Positions 9,158 through 18,127 of a stretch of 64,000 nucleotides of DNA are shown here, piece after piece. The translations under genes and the position numbers were made by a program. Origin of the DNA: Pedococcus_A sp963730585 (GTDB taxonomy: Bacteria > Actinomycetota > Actinomycetes > Actinomycetales > Dermatophilaceae); contig CAVSSL010000007.1 in assembly GCA_963730585.1 (NCBI GenBank), positions 19,229-83,228 of the forward strand, given 5' to 3'. The notes beneath the pieces are model-generated. The model had not been told where the DNA came from and made no database searches. It saw only the letters and a list, made by a program, of their open reading frames with translations. Positions within the stretch are counted from its first letter, which is position 1. The number at the start of each line of letters is the position of its first letter.

Positions 9158-10120
9158 TGGGTGGGTCGCTGGCGCCCGGCACCTCCGTGCACGTGCGCGT
9201 GCCCGCCAGCAGCGCCAACCTCGGGCCCGGCTTCGACTCCATCGGCCTCGCGCTGGGCATCTGGGACGAGTGCACCGCCACCGTCACCGACGAGCCGGGC
9301 CTCGTCATCGAGGTCGACGGCCAGGGCGCGGGGGAGGTGCCGCTCGACGAGCGACACCTCGTCTACCGCTCCATGCTCACCGCCTGGGACCACCTCGACC
9401 CGGCCGACGCCGTGGAGGTGCCCCCGGGCCTGCACCTGCGATGTCGCAACGCCGTGCCCCACGGCCGCGGCCTCGGCTCGTCGGCCACCGCCATCGTCAC
9501 GGGCATCGCTGCGGCACAGGGCCTCTGCCATGCCTCGCGCGCGGACGACCGCCCGTTCGACCTCGCCTTCACCAACGACATCGCCAGCATGGTGGAGGGG
9601 CACCCCGACAACGCCTCGGCCAGCGTCTACGGCGGCATGACCCTGTCGTGGAGCGACGACCCGGGCGAGACGGCGAAGGCCGCCACCACCACGGTCCGGG
9701 TGCCGCTGCACCCCGACGTCGTGCCGGTCGTCTTCATCCCGTCCGAGACGCTCTCGACGGCCAAGGCGCGCTCGGTGCTGCCCTCCCACGTGCGGCTGGC
9801 CGACGCGGCATACAACTCGGCGCGGGCAGCGCTGCTGGTGCACGCGATGCGGCACGCGCCCCGAGCACCTGCTCTCGGCGACGCAGGAGCGGCTCCACCA
9901 GGAGGCGCGCCGGCCGTCGTACCCGCACTCCATGGAGCTCGTCGACCGGCTGCGCCGCGAGGGGCACGCGGCCGTGATCTCCGGCGCCGGTCCCTCGGTG
10001 CTGGTGCTCGCGACGACGTCGACGGCCGAGGCGGTGCTGGCCCACGCCGCGGACGCGTGGGAGGCGCTCGCGCCGGGGGTGCCCGACGAGGGCGTCATCG
10101 TCCGAGAGGTCACAACCTGA
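9157..10120 (+). CDS. thrB: Homoserine kinase (apparent frameshift)
   Basis: GHMP-family kinase that phosphorylates homoserine. ATG overlaps the thrC stop. The N-terminal frame shows VRVPASSANLGPGFDSIGLA and the ATP-binding GHMP motif PHGRGLGSSATAIV, then EGHPDNASASVYGG and the LSTAKARSVLP segment. At about 9858, in GCGCCCCGAGCAC, the frame is lost; the C-terminal part (MELVDRLRREGHAAVISGAG, SVLVLA) continues in another frame to the stop. Removing one C from the CCCC run gives HAPEHLLSATQERLHQEARR, a normal ThrB sequence, so a homopolymer insertion error is likely. Total about 320 residues. Confidence 0.92.
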
Positions 10121-10308
10121 GCACCGTTCGGGGGAGCCTCGTCACGATTCGCCCGGACTGGGTGTTACATTGAAGACGCACGCAGCGGATGGAGTTCTCC
10201 TCCGCATCCAGCGACACGTGCACCCTCCACGCGAAGGCAACCTGATTGTTGCCCCTGGCTTCTCGTGCCCTTGCGTGGCCTCCACTGGCCAGTTCTTGGC
10301 CCAAGCTC

Positions 10309-10332
10309 CGGTTCGGCTCTGAGCCCGAACCG
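10309..10332 (+). promoter_or_regulatory. Hairpin in the rho leader
   Basis: CGGTTCGGCTC pairs with GAGCCCGAACCG (one bulged base), ending about 23 nt before the rho start. The 235-nt gap between thrB and rho has no gene and carries this single strong stem just ahead of the ribosome site (GAGGGGGAAGG). Rho is autoregulated in several bacteria; a role for this stem in that is inference. Confidence 0.45.
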
Positions 10333-10355
10333 CATACGAGGGGGAAGGATCCTTC

Positions 10356-12408
10356 GTGACAGACACCACCACTCTCGACGCCGCCCAGTCCGGCGGCACC
10401 GAGAAGCCCCGTCGATCCGGCGCGCTGAGCACCATGCGCCTGGCCGAGCTCCAGGGCCTGGCCTCCAGCATGGGGATCACGGGCACCGCCAAGATGCGCA
10501 AGGGTGACCTGATCACCGCCATCAAGGCCCGCCAGTCCGGCTCTGCCCCTGCGGCCGAGAAGGCCGACAAGGTCGAGGCGGCCGCCCCGCGCGCCGAGCG
10601 CTCCGGAGCCGCTCCGAGAGCCGCTCCGAGGGCAGCGACCGCCAGGCCGGTCAGGCGACCCAGGAGCGCCCGCAGCAGCAGGAGCGCCCGGCCGCCCGCG
10701 AGCAGGATGGCGAGCAGGCTGGCCAGCAGGCCCCCGCGCAGGGCGGGGAGCGCCCGCAGCGCCAGGCCCGCCAGGAGCGGCAGAACCGCCAGGAGCGGCA
10801 GAACCGCCAGGAGCGCGGCGAGGCCAGCCAGGGCGAGCAGGACCGTGAGGTCCGCCGTGAGCGTGACGACCGCGGCGAGCGCACCGACGCCCGGGACGAC
10901 CGCAACCGCAGCGACCGGGGCGACCGCCAGCAGCGCGACGAGCGGGGCTCCCGCGACGACCGCCGCAACGAGCGCACCGACCGCGCGCAGGGTGGCGACC
11001 GTGACGACCGCCGTGGCGAGCGCACCGAGCGCACCGCGCGCAGGGTGGCGACCGTGACGACCGCGGCGGCGACCGCGACGACCGCGGCGACAACCGCAAC
11101 CGCGACGACCGCAACCGCGACGACCACGGTGGCGACGACGAGGGCGAGGGCCGCGGCCGTCGCCGCAGCCGCAGCCGCAACCGGGGTCGCGACAAGCGCC
11201 GCGGCGGTGAGCGGGAGTACGACAACGAGCCCCTGGTGCACGAGGACGACGTCCTGGTGCCCGTCGCCGGCATCCTCGACGTCCTCGAGAACTACGCGTT
11301 CGTGCGCACCTCCGGCTACCTGCCCGGCCCGAACGACGTCTACGTGCCGCTCGGCCTGGTCAAGAAGAACGGCCTGCGCAAGGGCGACGCCGTCACCGGT
11401 GCCGTGAAGGCGCAGACCGACGAGCAGCAGCAGAACTCGCGCCAGAAGTTCAACGCGCTGGTGCGCCTCGACACGGTCAACGGCATGACGCCGGAGGACG
11501 CGAAGAAGCGCGTGGAGTTCGGCAAGCTGACGCCGCTCTACCCGCAGTCGCGCCTGCGCCTGGAGACCGACCCGACCCAGCTGACGACGCGGATCATCGA
11601 CCTCGTCGCCCCCATCGGGAAGGGCCAGCGCGGCCTCATCGTCGCCCCGGCCAAGGCCGGCAAGACGATGGTCATGCAGGCGATCGCCAACGCCATCACG
11701 ACCAACAACCCGGAGTGCCACCTCATGGTCGTCCTCGTGGACGAGCGCCCCGAGGAGGTCACCGACATGCAGCGTGCGGTCAAGGGCGAGGTCATCTCCT
11801 CGACCTTCGACCGCCCGGCCGACGACCACACCACGGTCGCCGAGCTGGCCATCGAGCGGGCCAAGCGCCTGGTCGAGATGGGCCACGACGTGGTCGTGCT
11901 GCTCGACTCGATCACCAAGCTGGGCCGGGCCTACAACCTCTCGGCGCCCCCGAGCGGCCGGATCCTCTCCGGTGGTGTCGACAGCGCCGCGCTGTACCCG
12001 CCGAAGAAGTTCTTCGGTGCGGCCCGCAACATCGAGGACGGCGGCTCGCTGACCATCCTCGCGACCGCGCTCGTCGAGACCGGCTCCCGCATGGACGAGG
12101 TCATCTTCGAGGAGTTCAAGGGCACCGGGAACATGGAGCTCAAGCTCGACCGTGGCCTGGCGAACCGCCGGATCTTCCCGGCTGTCGACGTCAACGCGTC
12201 GGGCACCCGCCGAGAGGAGATCCTCCTCTCCGGCGAGGAGCTGAAGATCATGTGGAAGCTGCGTCGGGTGCTCGCCGCCCTCGACCAGCAGCAGGGCATC
12301 GAGCTCCTCATCGACCGCCTCAAGAAGACCAAGAGCAACATCGAGTTCCTCATGCAGGTCCAGCAGACCTCCTCGATCCACATCGAGGACGAGGACACCC
12401 GCCGCTGA
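10356..12408 (+). CDS. rho: Transcription termination factor Rho (two apparent frameshifts)
   Basis: Hexameric RNA-dependent ATPase that ends transcription. Three consecutive frames carry one protein. Frame A: N-terminal Rho_N domain (TMRLAELQGLASSMGI, MRKGDLITAI). Frame B: a long low-complexity insertion rich in Arg, Asp, Gln and Gly (repeated QERQNR and DDR units). Frame C: further RD/RG repeats, then the cold-shock-like RNA-binding domain (DVLVPVAGILDVLENYAFVR), Walker A (VAPAKAGKTMVMQAIA), VLVDERPEEVTDMQR, and LDSITKLGRAYNL. Single missing bases near 10606 (after CTCCGG) and near 11036 (CACCGCGCGCAG) would join all three. The basic-acidic insertion is typical of actinobacterial Rho. Total about 684 residues. 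GTG start. The C-terminal ATPase half alone runs open from about 11050. Confidence 0.95.
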
Positions 12409-12433
12409 CGCGGCCTGCACCAAGAGCGCACGG

Positions 12434-12463
12434 GGCCGCTCCCACCGAAAGGTGGGGGCGGCC
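12434..12463 (+). terminator. Rho-independent-type hairpin after rho
   Basis: GGCCGCTCCCACC-GAAA-GGTGGGGGCGGCC: a 13-bp GC stem with a GAAA tetraloop 25 nt beyond the rho stop, separating it from the convergent lipoprotein gene. No U-tract follows. Confidence 0.75.
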
Positions 12464-12514
12464 TCGTCCGTTCGCCCAGAAGGTAAAGAACGTGCCTGTC
12501 GCCGTCGTGCCGGT

Positions 12515-13840
12515 CTAGTAGCAGCCGCCGTGGGGCACCGAGGGCAGGTCGGCCACGACCGTCTGGGCGCGGGCCGGGTCGGCGGCGAGGTGCTCGGCAG
12601 GTCTGCTCTCGCCGTACTGCTCGGCCACCATCTGGTGCTGCCAGCGCTGCCGACCCGAGCCCGCATCCACCACACCCAGCCATCGACGCGAGTCCATGGC
12701 GTCCCGTCCCTCCCAGGCGTCGACCCCGAAGACCCCGTCGAGCGCCACCGGCTGTCGCAGGCCCTCGAGCCGCCAGCGCTCGCGACCGTTCCTCACGTCG
12801 ACCCCGAGCGTGACCTGCTGACCCTGCAGATCGGTGCCCGAGAGGGCCAGGGTCCGGTCGGCGATCGCGCGCTCGTCTCCGGCGCTGACGGTCGCCAGGC
12901 CCAGGCGCCCGGCGGCGGTGCTGCCGCTCGACACCGACCACAGCTCCCGCCCCGTCACCAGGTCGACGACGACGGTGCCGCCGCCGGAGACCAGTGCGGC
13001 CACACCAGCGCCGAGGGAGGTCAGCGAAGCTCCCTTGCGCCGCCACAGCACGCGGCCGGTCGCGGCGGAGACGGCGAAGACCTCCTCGACGCGTCCGAGC
13101 TGGTCAGACCCTGAGGCCGAGGCGACCACGGTGTCGCCGGCCACCTCGAGGTGGACGTCGAAGGAGGTGGCCACCTGCTCGGGCACCACCCGCCACACCA
13201 GCCGCGGCCCCTCGAGGTGCACGCCGAGCACCGACCCGTCGCGCGAGGCCGTGACCGCCCTGTCCTCGCCCACCGGGACGAACCGAACGGACGGCCGCAC
13301 CGGCAGCTGGACCCACCGGTCCGGGCCGCCACCGGCGGGCCGGACCGACAGCACGTCGCCGTGGCTTCCGACCAGCCGGTCGCCCGAGACCGTGAAGGTG
13401 CGGCCGAAGTCGCCCGCCTCACCGTTGCTGCCGCCCGCGTGGGTGATGCTCTGGCCGCCCGTGCCGGACAGCGGCACGCCCCTCACGCCGCGGCCCGGAT
13501 GGTCCTCGTCGCCCGCGTCCCGGCCCCAGACCATCCCGTCCGCGATGCCCACGGCGTCCTCGAGCTTGTCGGTGCTGAGCAGGAGGCGCCCGGTGGCCGC
13601 GTCGAGCACGTGCACGGCCCGACAGCCGGTGACGACCACGTGGTCGCCCGTCACCAGGGGAGTGGTCTCGGAGCGGTCGGCCACCTCCGTGCGCCACCGT
13701 TCGGCACCGGTGTCGTCGACGGCGCTCACCCACCCACGCCCGGGCGGGCACGGGTCGAAGTCGCAGCCGGTCGGGGAGCACGCCGACACCGCCATGGCGC
13801 CCACCGCCACGACGGCCACACCCCACCGAGCCCCCCGCAC
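12515..13840 (-). CDS. PQQ-like beta-propeller lipoprotein
   Basis: About 441 residues, exported and probably lipid-anchored: a short basic N-terminus, hydrophobic stretch GVAVVAVGAMAVSAC and lipobox Cys, followed by Cys-rich SPTGCDFDPCPPG. The body is a PQQ-type propeller with repeating units of the form 'D..TG...W': DDTGAERWRTEV, DAATGRLLLSTD, SAATGRVLWRRKG, DLVTGRELWSVS, DVRNGRERWRLEG, DAGSGRQRWQHQ. Such propellers often act as scaffolds, or as true quinoproteins; no catalytic residues could be assigned. The start is uncertain: the GTG chosen is just before the signal peptide, and the frame is open about 27 codons upstream. Confidence 0.7.
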   Translation of the reverse strand: MRGARWGVAVVAVGAMAVSACSPTGCDFDPCPPGRGWVSAVDDTGAERWRTEVADRSETTPLVTGDHVVVTGCRAVHVLDAATGRLLLSTDKLEDAVGIADGMVWGRDAGDEDHPGRGVRGVPLSGTGGQSITHAGGSNGEAGDFGRTFTVSGDRLVGSHGDVLSVRPAGGGPDRWVQLPVRPSVRFVPVGEDRAVTASRDGSVLGVHLEGPRLVWRVVPEQVATSFDVHLEVAGDTVVASASGSDQLGRVEEVFAVSAATGRVLWRRKGASLTSLGAGVAALVSGGGTVVVDLVTGRELWSVSSGSTAAGRLGLATVSAGDERAIADRTLALSGTDLQGQQVTLGVDVRNGRERWRLEGLRQPVALDGVFGVDAWEGRDAMDSRRWLGVVDAGSGRQRWQHQMVAEQYGESRPAEHLAADPARAQTVVADLPSVPHGGCY

Positions 13841-13922
13841 GCCCACAGGGTGCCGCGCACGCGAGCCGCGCACGCGGCATACGCGCTGTCTGTGACCGGA
13901 GCGCAACCGCCCGCGCCCCAAT

Positions 13923-13962
13923 GTGGTGGTTCACCGCCCTCATGACGTCGGCGAACCACCAC
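13923..13962. repeat. Palindromic repeat, family P40, copy 1
   Basis: Inverted repeat with arms GTGGTGGTTCACCG and CGGCGAACCACCAC around CCCTCATGACGT. It shares arms, centre (CATGACGTCGG) and length (40 bp) with copies at 15055 and 27880. It lies just upstream of the AbiEi/DUF559 gene. Confidence 0.7.
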
Positions 13963-14068
13963 GTTGGCGACACCGAGGAGTCGGTATGCCGTGTGCCTGG
14001 TCGCGTGGTCGTTGCACCTGTGGATGGCCGACCGGCGCGTCGGGCAGACCTCGGCATGCTTGCGAGGT

Positions 14069-15052
14069 GTGGACGCGGTGACGGCGGCGAAGGTGCGGGG
14101 GCAGTTCGGCCTGATCACGTGGACCCAGTGCCGTGAGGCGAAGCTGACCGAGCGCGCGGTGCGGTGGCGTCTGTCGTCCGGGCGGTGGGCGCGCGTGCAC
14201 CCGGGGGTGTACCTCACCGAGCCGGGCCGCGACGACTGGGAGGTCAGGGCGCTGGCGGCACTCTTGGCGTGCGGCAAGGGCGCGGCCCTGTCCCACCAGA
14301 GTGCTGCCTATGCATGGGGCCTGCAGCGGGCTGCGGGCGACCGGCTGCGCATCATCGTGCCCGCGAGGCGGCACGTCGTGGCGCCCGAGGGCGTCTCCCT
14401 CGTGCGCACGCGCTCGGCGGACGAACGAACCGACGAGACCGCCTGGCCGCATCGCACCACGGTGGAGCACACCCTTCTCGACCTCGCCCAGGAGAGCTCG
14501 CTCGACGACGCCGTCGGCCGACTGGCGCGAGCCCTCCAACAGGGACGGACCACCGAACGCATGGTGCTCCAGGCGCTGGCCACACGTCCTCGCCAGCGTC
14601 ATCGGGCCCTGCTGGTGGAGGTCCTCTCTGAGTTGGGGGAGGGTGCCGAGAGCCCGGCGGAGGTGCGCTGGGTCCGGGACGTCGAGAGGGCTCACGGGAT
14701 GCCGGCCGCGGTGAGGCAGCAGCCCACCGGGGACGGCGGCAGGCGTGACTCCGTCTACGACGACTTCGACCTGGTCGTCGAGGTCGACGGTCGACTGGGT
14801 CACGAGGGGTGGGACGGTCGTCGGCGGGACGGGCGCCGCGACCGCCGGGCCGCGGCCACCGGCCGGCTCACGGTGCGGGTCTTCTGGGACGAGCTGGTCC
14901 AGACGCCCTGCGAGCTCGCGCTCGAGGTCGGTGACCTGCTCCGCCTGCGCGGCTGGACGGGCTCACCCACACCCTGCCGCAAGCGATCGTGCCCGCTGCG
15001 GGCGCGACGCCAACACGGCATACGGACCCGACGGCCCGCGGGTGCGGCGTGA
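14069..15052 (+). CDS. AbiEi-antitoxin-like / DUF559 endonuclease-like protein
   Basis: About 327 residues from the GTG giving VDAVTAAKVRG. The N-terminal 90 residues look like an AbiEi-type winged helix (FGLITWTQCREAKLTERAVR, SSGRWARVHPGVYLT), followed by the middle domain seen in type IV antitoxins (AALSHQSAAYAWGL, HRTTVEHTLLDLA). The C-terminal 90 residues resemble DUF559/Vsr-type nucleases, with the acidic-basic pattern DDFDLVVEVDGRLGHEGWDGR. No AbiEii toxin follows. This architecture is widespread in actinobacteria and its role is not established; a defence-related or orphan regulator function is possible. The gene is bracketed at both ends by copies of the P40 palindrome. Start uncertain: a TTG three codons upstream is also usable. 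Confidence 0.72.
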   Translation: MDAVTAAKVRGQFGLITWTQCREAKLTERAVRWRLSSGRWARVHPGVYLTEPGRDDWEVRALAALLACGKGAALSHQSAAYAWGLQRAAGDRLRIIVPARRHVVAPEGVSLVRTRSADERTDETAWPHRTTVEHTLLDLAQESSLDDAVGRLARALQQGRTTERMVLQALATRPRQRHRALLVEVLSELGEGAESPAEVRWVRDVERAHGMPAAVRQQPTGDGGRRDSVYDDFDLVVEVDGRLGHEGWDGRRRDGRRDRRAAATGRLTVRVFWDELVQTPCELALEVGDLLRLRGWTGSPTPCRKRSCPLRARRQHGIRTRRPAGAA

Positions 15053-15054
15053 GC

Positions 15055-15094
15055 GTGGTGGATCGCCGACCCCATGACGTCGGTGATCCACCAC
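15055..15094. repeat. Palindromic repeat, family P40, copy 2
   Basis: Arms GTGGTGGATCGCCGACC and GTCGGTGATCCACCAC around CCATGAC, starting two bases after the stop of the AbiEi/DUF559 gene. Same 40-bp design as the copies at 13923 and 27880. Confidence 0.75.
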
Positions 15095-15108
15095 GGCCAG
15101 CCCGCAGG

Positions 15109-15180
15109 CCCCGCCCTGGGCCCGGGAATGCCGGAGGGGGTGCTCCCGTTTAGGAGATGTGCGCCGCTCTCTGGCACACT
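15109..15180 (+). promoter_or_regulatory. Withdrawn coordinate order; see rpmE promoter entry
   Basis: Placeholder with reversed coordinates; carries no claim. The promoter is described in the next entry. Confidence 0.
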
Positions 15181-15209
15181 TGACCGCTGACCGGTTCACG
15201 GCATACAGG
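15180..15209 (+). promoter_or_regulatory. Candidate rpmE promoter
   Basis: TTGACC (-35) and TACAGG (-10) with an 18-bp spacer, about 45 bp upstream of rpmE. The -10 overlaps a CGGCATAC word. The match is by eye only. Confidence 0.4.
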
Positions 15210-15253
15210 GCAGATCCCGCCGACCCGGCCGCACTCGACTCAAGGAGCACACG

Positions 15254-15472
15254 TTGAAGAAGGACATCCACCCGCAGTACGTGGAGACCGAGGTCACCTG
15301 CACCTGCGGCAACACGTTCACCACCCGCAGCACCGCGACGTCCGGCAAGATCCACGCCGACGTGTGCTCGCAGTGCCACCCCTTCTACACCGGCAAGCAG
15401 AAGATCCTCGACACCGGTGGCCGCGTGGCCCGGTTCCAGGCCCGCTACGGCAAGAAGGCCGAGAGCAAGTAG
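15254..15472 (+). CDS. rpmE: 50S ribosomal protein L31 (zinc-binding type)
   Basis: 72-residue large-subunit protein. TTG start seven bases after AAGGAG. It keeps the zinc-ribbon cysteines (TCTCGNTF and DVCSQCHPFYTGKQK), so it is the C+ form that needs zinc; many actinobacteria also carry a C- paralogue under zinc control, not seen here. The DTGGRVARFQARYG tail is typical. Own terminator downstream; prfA follows. Confidence 0.96.
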   Translation: MKKDIHPQYVETEVTCTCGNTFTTRSTATSGKIHADVCSQCHPFYTGKQKILDTGGRVARFQARYGKKAESK

Positions 15473-15480
15473 CTTCTCCG

Positions 15481-15527
15481 ATGCGCCGGTCCCGACCCCC
15501 GTGGTCGCGGACCGGCGCATTTGTCTT
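15481..15527 (+). terminator. Intrinsic terminator after rpmE
   Basis: ATGCGCCGGTCC pairs with GGACCGGCGCAT, with inner pairing CGACC/GGTCG, followed by TTTGTCTTT. This is the clearest intrinsic terminator in the window. Confidence 0.85.
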
Positions 15528-15562
15528 TGCCCCCCGCCCCGCCTGACCCAGGAGAGACCCGC

Positions 15563-16642
15563 ATGCTCGAGTCCGCCGCCGCTCTCGTGCAGGAGCACGC
15601 CGACCTCGAGAAGCAGCTCGCCGACCCCGAGGTGTTCGGCGACCAGGACAAGGTGCGCAAGCTCAACAAGCGGTATGCCGCGCTGGCGCCGACCGTCGCG
15701 GCCTACCACGCGTGGCACGCGGCGACGGACGACCTCGCCGCCGCCCGCGAGCTCGCCAAGGAGGACGAGGGGTTCGCCGCCGAGGTGCCGTCGCTCGAGG
15801 CGACGCTGCACGCCGCCGAGGAGAAGCTGCGCCGGCTGCTCGTGCCGCGCGACCCCGACGACGACCGCGACATCATCCTCGAGGTCAAGGCCGGCGAGGG
15901 CGGCGACGAGTCGGCCCTGTTCGCCGGCGACCTGCTGCGGATGTACCTGCGCTACGCCGAGCGACGCGGCTGGAAGACCGAGCTCATCGACGCCACCGAG
16001 TCCGACCTCGGCGGCTACAAGGACGTGCAGGTCGCGATCAAGGCCAAGGGCACGCCCGAGCCGGGCGACGCGCCCTGGGCGCGGCTGAAGTACGAGGGCG
16101 GGGTGCACCGGGTGCAGCGGGTGCCCGTCACCGAGAGCCAGGGCCGCATCCACACCTCCGCGGCGGGCGTCCTGGTGATGCCGGAGGCCGAGGAGGTCGA
16201 GGTGACCATCGACCCCAACGACCTCAAGATCGACGTCTACCGCTCCTCGGGCCCCGGCGGGCAGAGCGTCAACACCACCGACTCGGCCGTGCGCATCACC
16301 CACCTGCCGACCGGCGTGGTCGTGTCGTGCCAGAACGAGAAGAGCCAGCTCCAGAACAAGGAGTCGGCCCTGCGGGTGCTCCGGGCCCGCCTGCACGCGA
16401 TCGCCCAGGACGCCGCCGACGCCGAGGCCTCGGCCGCCCGGCGCTCGCAGGTGCGCACCGTCGACCGCTCCGAGCGGATCCGCACCTACAACTTCCCCGA
16501 GAACCGGATCAGCGACCACCGCACCGGCTACAAGTCCTACAACCTCGACGTCGTGCTCGACGGCGACCTCGACCCGGTGGTGCAGTCGGCCGTCGACGCC
16601 GACGAGCAGGCCCGCATGGCCGCCGTCGCCGAGGGCGCGTGA
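15563..16642 (+). CDS. prfA: Peptide chain release factor 1
   Basis: Recognises UAA/UAG stop codons and triggers peptide release. 359 residues, ATG after AGGAGAG. Catalytic GGQ in SSGPGGQSVNTTDSAVR; PCRF domain with the EIKAGEGG-type segment EVKAGEGGDESALFA; the N-terminal helical domain starts MLESAAALVQEHADLEKQL. The stop overlaps the prmC start; PrmC methylates the GGQ glutamine of this protein. Confidence 0.97.
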   Translation: MLESAAALVQEHADLEKQLADPEVFGDQDKVRKLNKRYAALAPTVAAYHAWHAATDDLAAARELAKEDEGFAAEVPSLEATLHAAEEKLRRLLVPRDPDDDRDIILEVKAGEGGDESALFAGDLLRMYLRYAERRGWKTELIDATESDLGGYKDVQVAIKAKGTPEPGDAPWARLKYEGGVHRVQRVPVTESQGRIHTSAAGVLVMPEAEEVEVTIDPNDLKIDVYRSSGPGGQSVNTTDSAVRITHLPTGVVVSCQNEKSQLQNKESALRVLRARLHAIAQDAADAEASAARRSQVRTVDRSERIRTYNFPENRISDHRTGYKSYNLDVVLDGDLDPVVQSAVDADEQARMAAVAEGA

Positions 16643-17514
16643 CCGCGACGGGGCGGGGAGGCGCAGGGAGCGACCTGCGCACCGCGGTCCGCGCGGCCAC
16701 CGCGCGCCTCGCCGAGGCGGGCATCGCCTCCGCCGAGACCGACGCTGTCCTGCTCGCCGCGCACGCCCTTGGTTGCTCGGCCGGGGACGTCCGCAAGGCG
16801 ATGGTGCTCGGGGGCCCGGTGCCGCCGGCATACGAGGCGTTGGTGGAGGAACGCGCCGCCCGGGTGCCGCTGCAGCACCTCACCGGCCGCGCCGGCTTCC
16901 GCCGCCTCGAGCTGCACGTCGGCCCAGGGGTCTTCGTGCCCCGGCCGGAGACCGAGTTCGTCGCCGGGCTCGCCATCGACGCCGCCCGCGCGGCGGGCGA
17001 GGCGCCGGTCGTGGTCGACCTGTGCACCGGGTCGGGCGCCATCGCGCTCGCCGTCAAGGACGAGGTGCCTGCGGCGCAGGTGTATGCCGTGGAGCTGGGG
17101 GAGGACGCGCACGCCTGGGCCGCGCAGAACCGGTCCGCGACCGGGCTCGACATCACCCTCGTGCACGGCGACGCGACCACAGCGTTCCCCGAGCTCGACG
17201 GCGAGGTGGACGTCGTCGTCTCGAACCCGCCGTACATCCCCGTCGGCATGGTGCCCATCGACCCCGAGGTGCGCGACCACGACCCCGACCTGGCGCTCTA
17301 CGGCGGCAGCGAGGACGGCCTGGCGATCCCGCTCGCCGTGGCGGCCCGCGCGGCGGCGCTGCTCCGGCCCGGCGGGGTGCTCGTCATGGAGCACGCCGAC
17401 ACCCAGGGGGAGTCGCTGCCCGCCGCGCTGGCCCGCACGGGGCTGTGGCGTGACGTCGAGGACCACGAGGACCTCACCGCCCGGCCGCGGGCGACGGTCG
17501 CCGTCCGCGCCTGA
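16639..17514 (+). CDS. prmC: Release factor glutamine methyltransferase
   Basis: SAM-dependent N5-glutamine methyltransferase modifying the GGQ motif of RF1/RF2. 291 residues, GTG overlapping the prfA stop by four bases. The hallmark NPPY is in VVSNPPYIP; SAM-binding motif I is VVDLCTGSGAIALAV; the N-terminal helical domain carries PLQHLTGRAGFRRLELHV and VFVPRPETE. In many relatives sua5 follows directly; here a block of seven genes lies between. Confidence 0.95.
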   Translation: MTATGRGGAGSDLRTAVRAATARLAEAGIASAETDAVLLAAHALGCSAGDVRKAMVLGGPVPPAYEALVEERAARVPLQHLTGRAGFRRLELHVGPGVFVPRPETEFVAGLAIDAARAAGEAPVVVDLCTGSGAIALAVKDEVPAAQVYAVELGEDAHAWAAQNRSATGLDITLVHGDATTAFPELDGEVDVVVSNPPYIPVGMVPIDPEVRDHDPDLALYGGSEDGLAIPLAVAARAAALLRPGGVLVMEHADTQGESLPAALARTGLWRDVEDHEDLTARPRATVAVRA

Positions 17515-17518
17515 CCTC

Positions 17519-18100
17519 TCAGCGGGTGGCGAGGCCGCTCAGGACCAGGCGGTAGACCGCCTCGAGCTGCTCGTCGAGGCCGGGCTCACCCCACTCGCCC
17601 GCGTGCGCGGGGTGGTGGAACTTCGCGGTCGCGTGCAGCACCGCCCAGCCCACCACCTTCGCGTCCCCCTGGGCGAACTCGCCCGACGCCATGCCGTCGG
17701 CGACGATCCGGGCGAGCTGGTCGGCGAGGTGCTCGACGTGGGCCGCCACCACCTCGCGCGAGGCGAGGGTCAGCTCGTGGAAGGTCTCGAACAGCTCGGG
17801 GTCGCCGGTGGCCATGCCCTGCTTGGTCGTCGCCAGCAGCACGAGCCAGTCGTGCAGCCGCTTCGACGCCTTGCCGCGCCTGGCCACCACGGCCTCCAGC
17901 GGTTCGGAGACCCGGGCGAGCCAGCGCTCCGTGACCGCGTCACGCAGCGCCGCCTTGCTCGGGAAGTGGCGGTAGACGCTGCCGTGGCTGACGTCCAGGG
18001 CGCGCGCGACATCGACCACCGAGGCCTTCGCCGGCCCGTAGCGGCGCAGCACCTCCTCGGCGGTGTCGAGGATCGCCTCGGTGGTCAGCGGCTCGGCCAT
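17519..18100 (-). CDS. TetR-family transcriptional regulator
   Basis: 193 residues. N-terminal helix-turn-helix at about residues 20-60 (EEVLRRYGPAKASVVDVARA, LDVSHGSVYRHFPSKAALRDAV), then an all-helical ligand/dimer domain ending ALEAVYRLVL-like. It lies 27 bp downstream of the aldo/keto reductase on the same strand, so both are probably one transcript; the likely operator is the palindrome at 19147-19168 ahead of the reductase. Effector unknown. Confidence 0.86.
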   Translation of the reverse strand: MAEPLTTEAILDTAEEVLRRYGPAKASVVDVARALDVSHGSVYRHFPSKAALRDAVTERWLARVSEPLEAVVARRGKASKRLHDWLVLLATTKQGMATGDPELFETFHELTLASREVVAAHVEHLADQLARIVADGMASGEFAQGDAKVVGWAVLHATAKFHHPAHAGEWGEPGLDEQLEAVYRLVLSGLATR

Positions 18101-18127
18101 CGGGTCCCTTCGGTCACTTCTCGGTGG

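Noticed and set aside
15109..15180. A feature entry with reversed coordinates (15180 to 15109) in the list.
   Set aside because: Entry error with zero confidence and no claim; the rpmE promoter at 15180-15209 is the intended feature.
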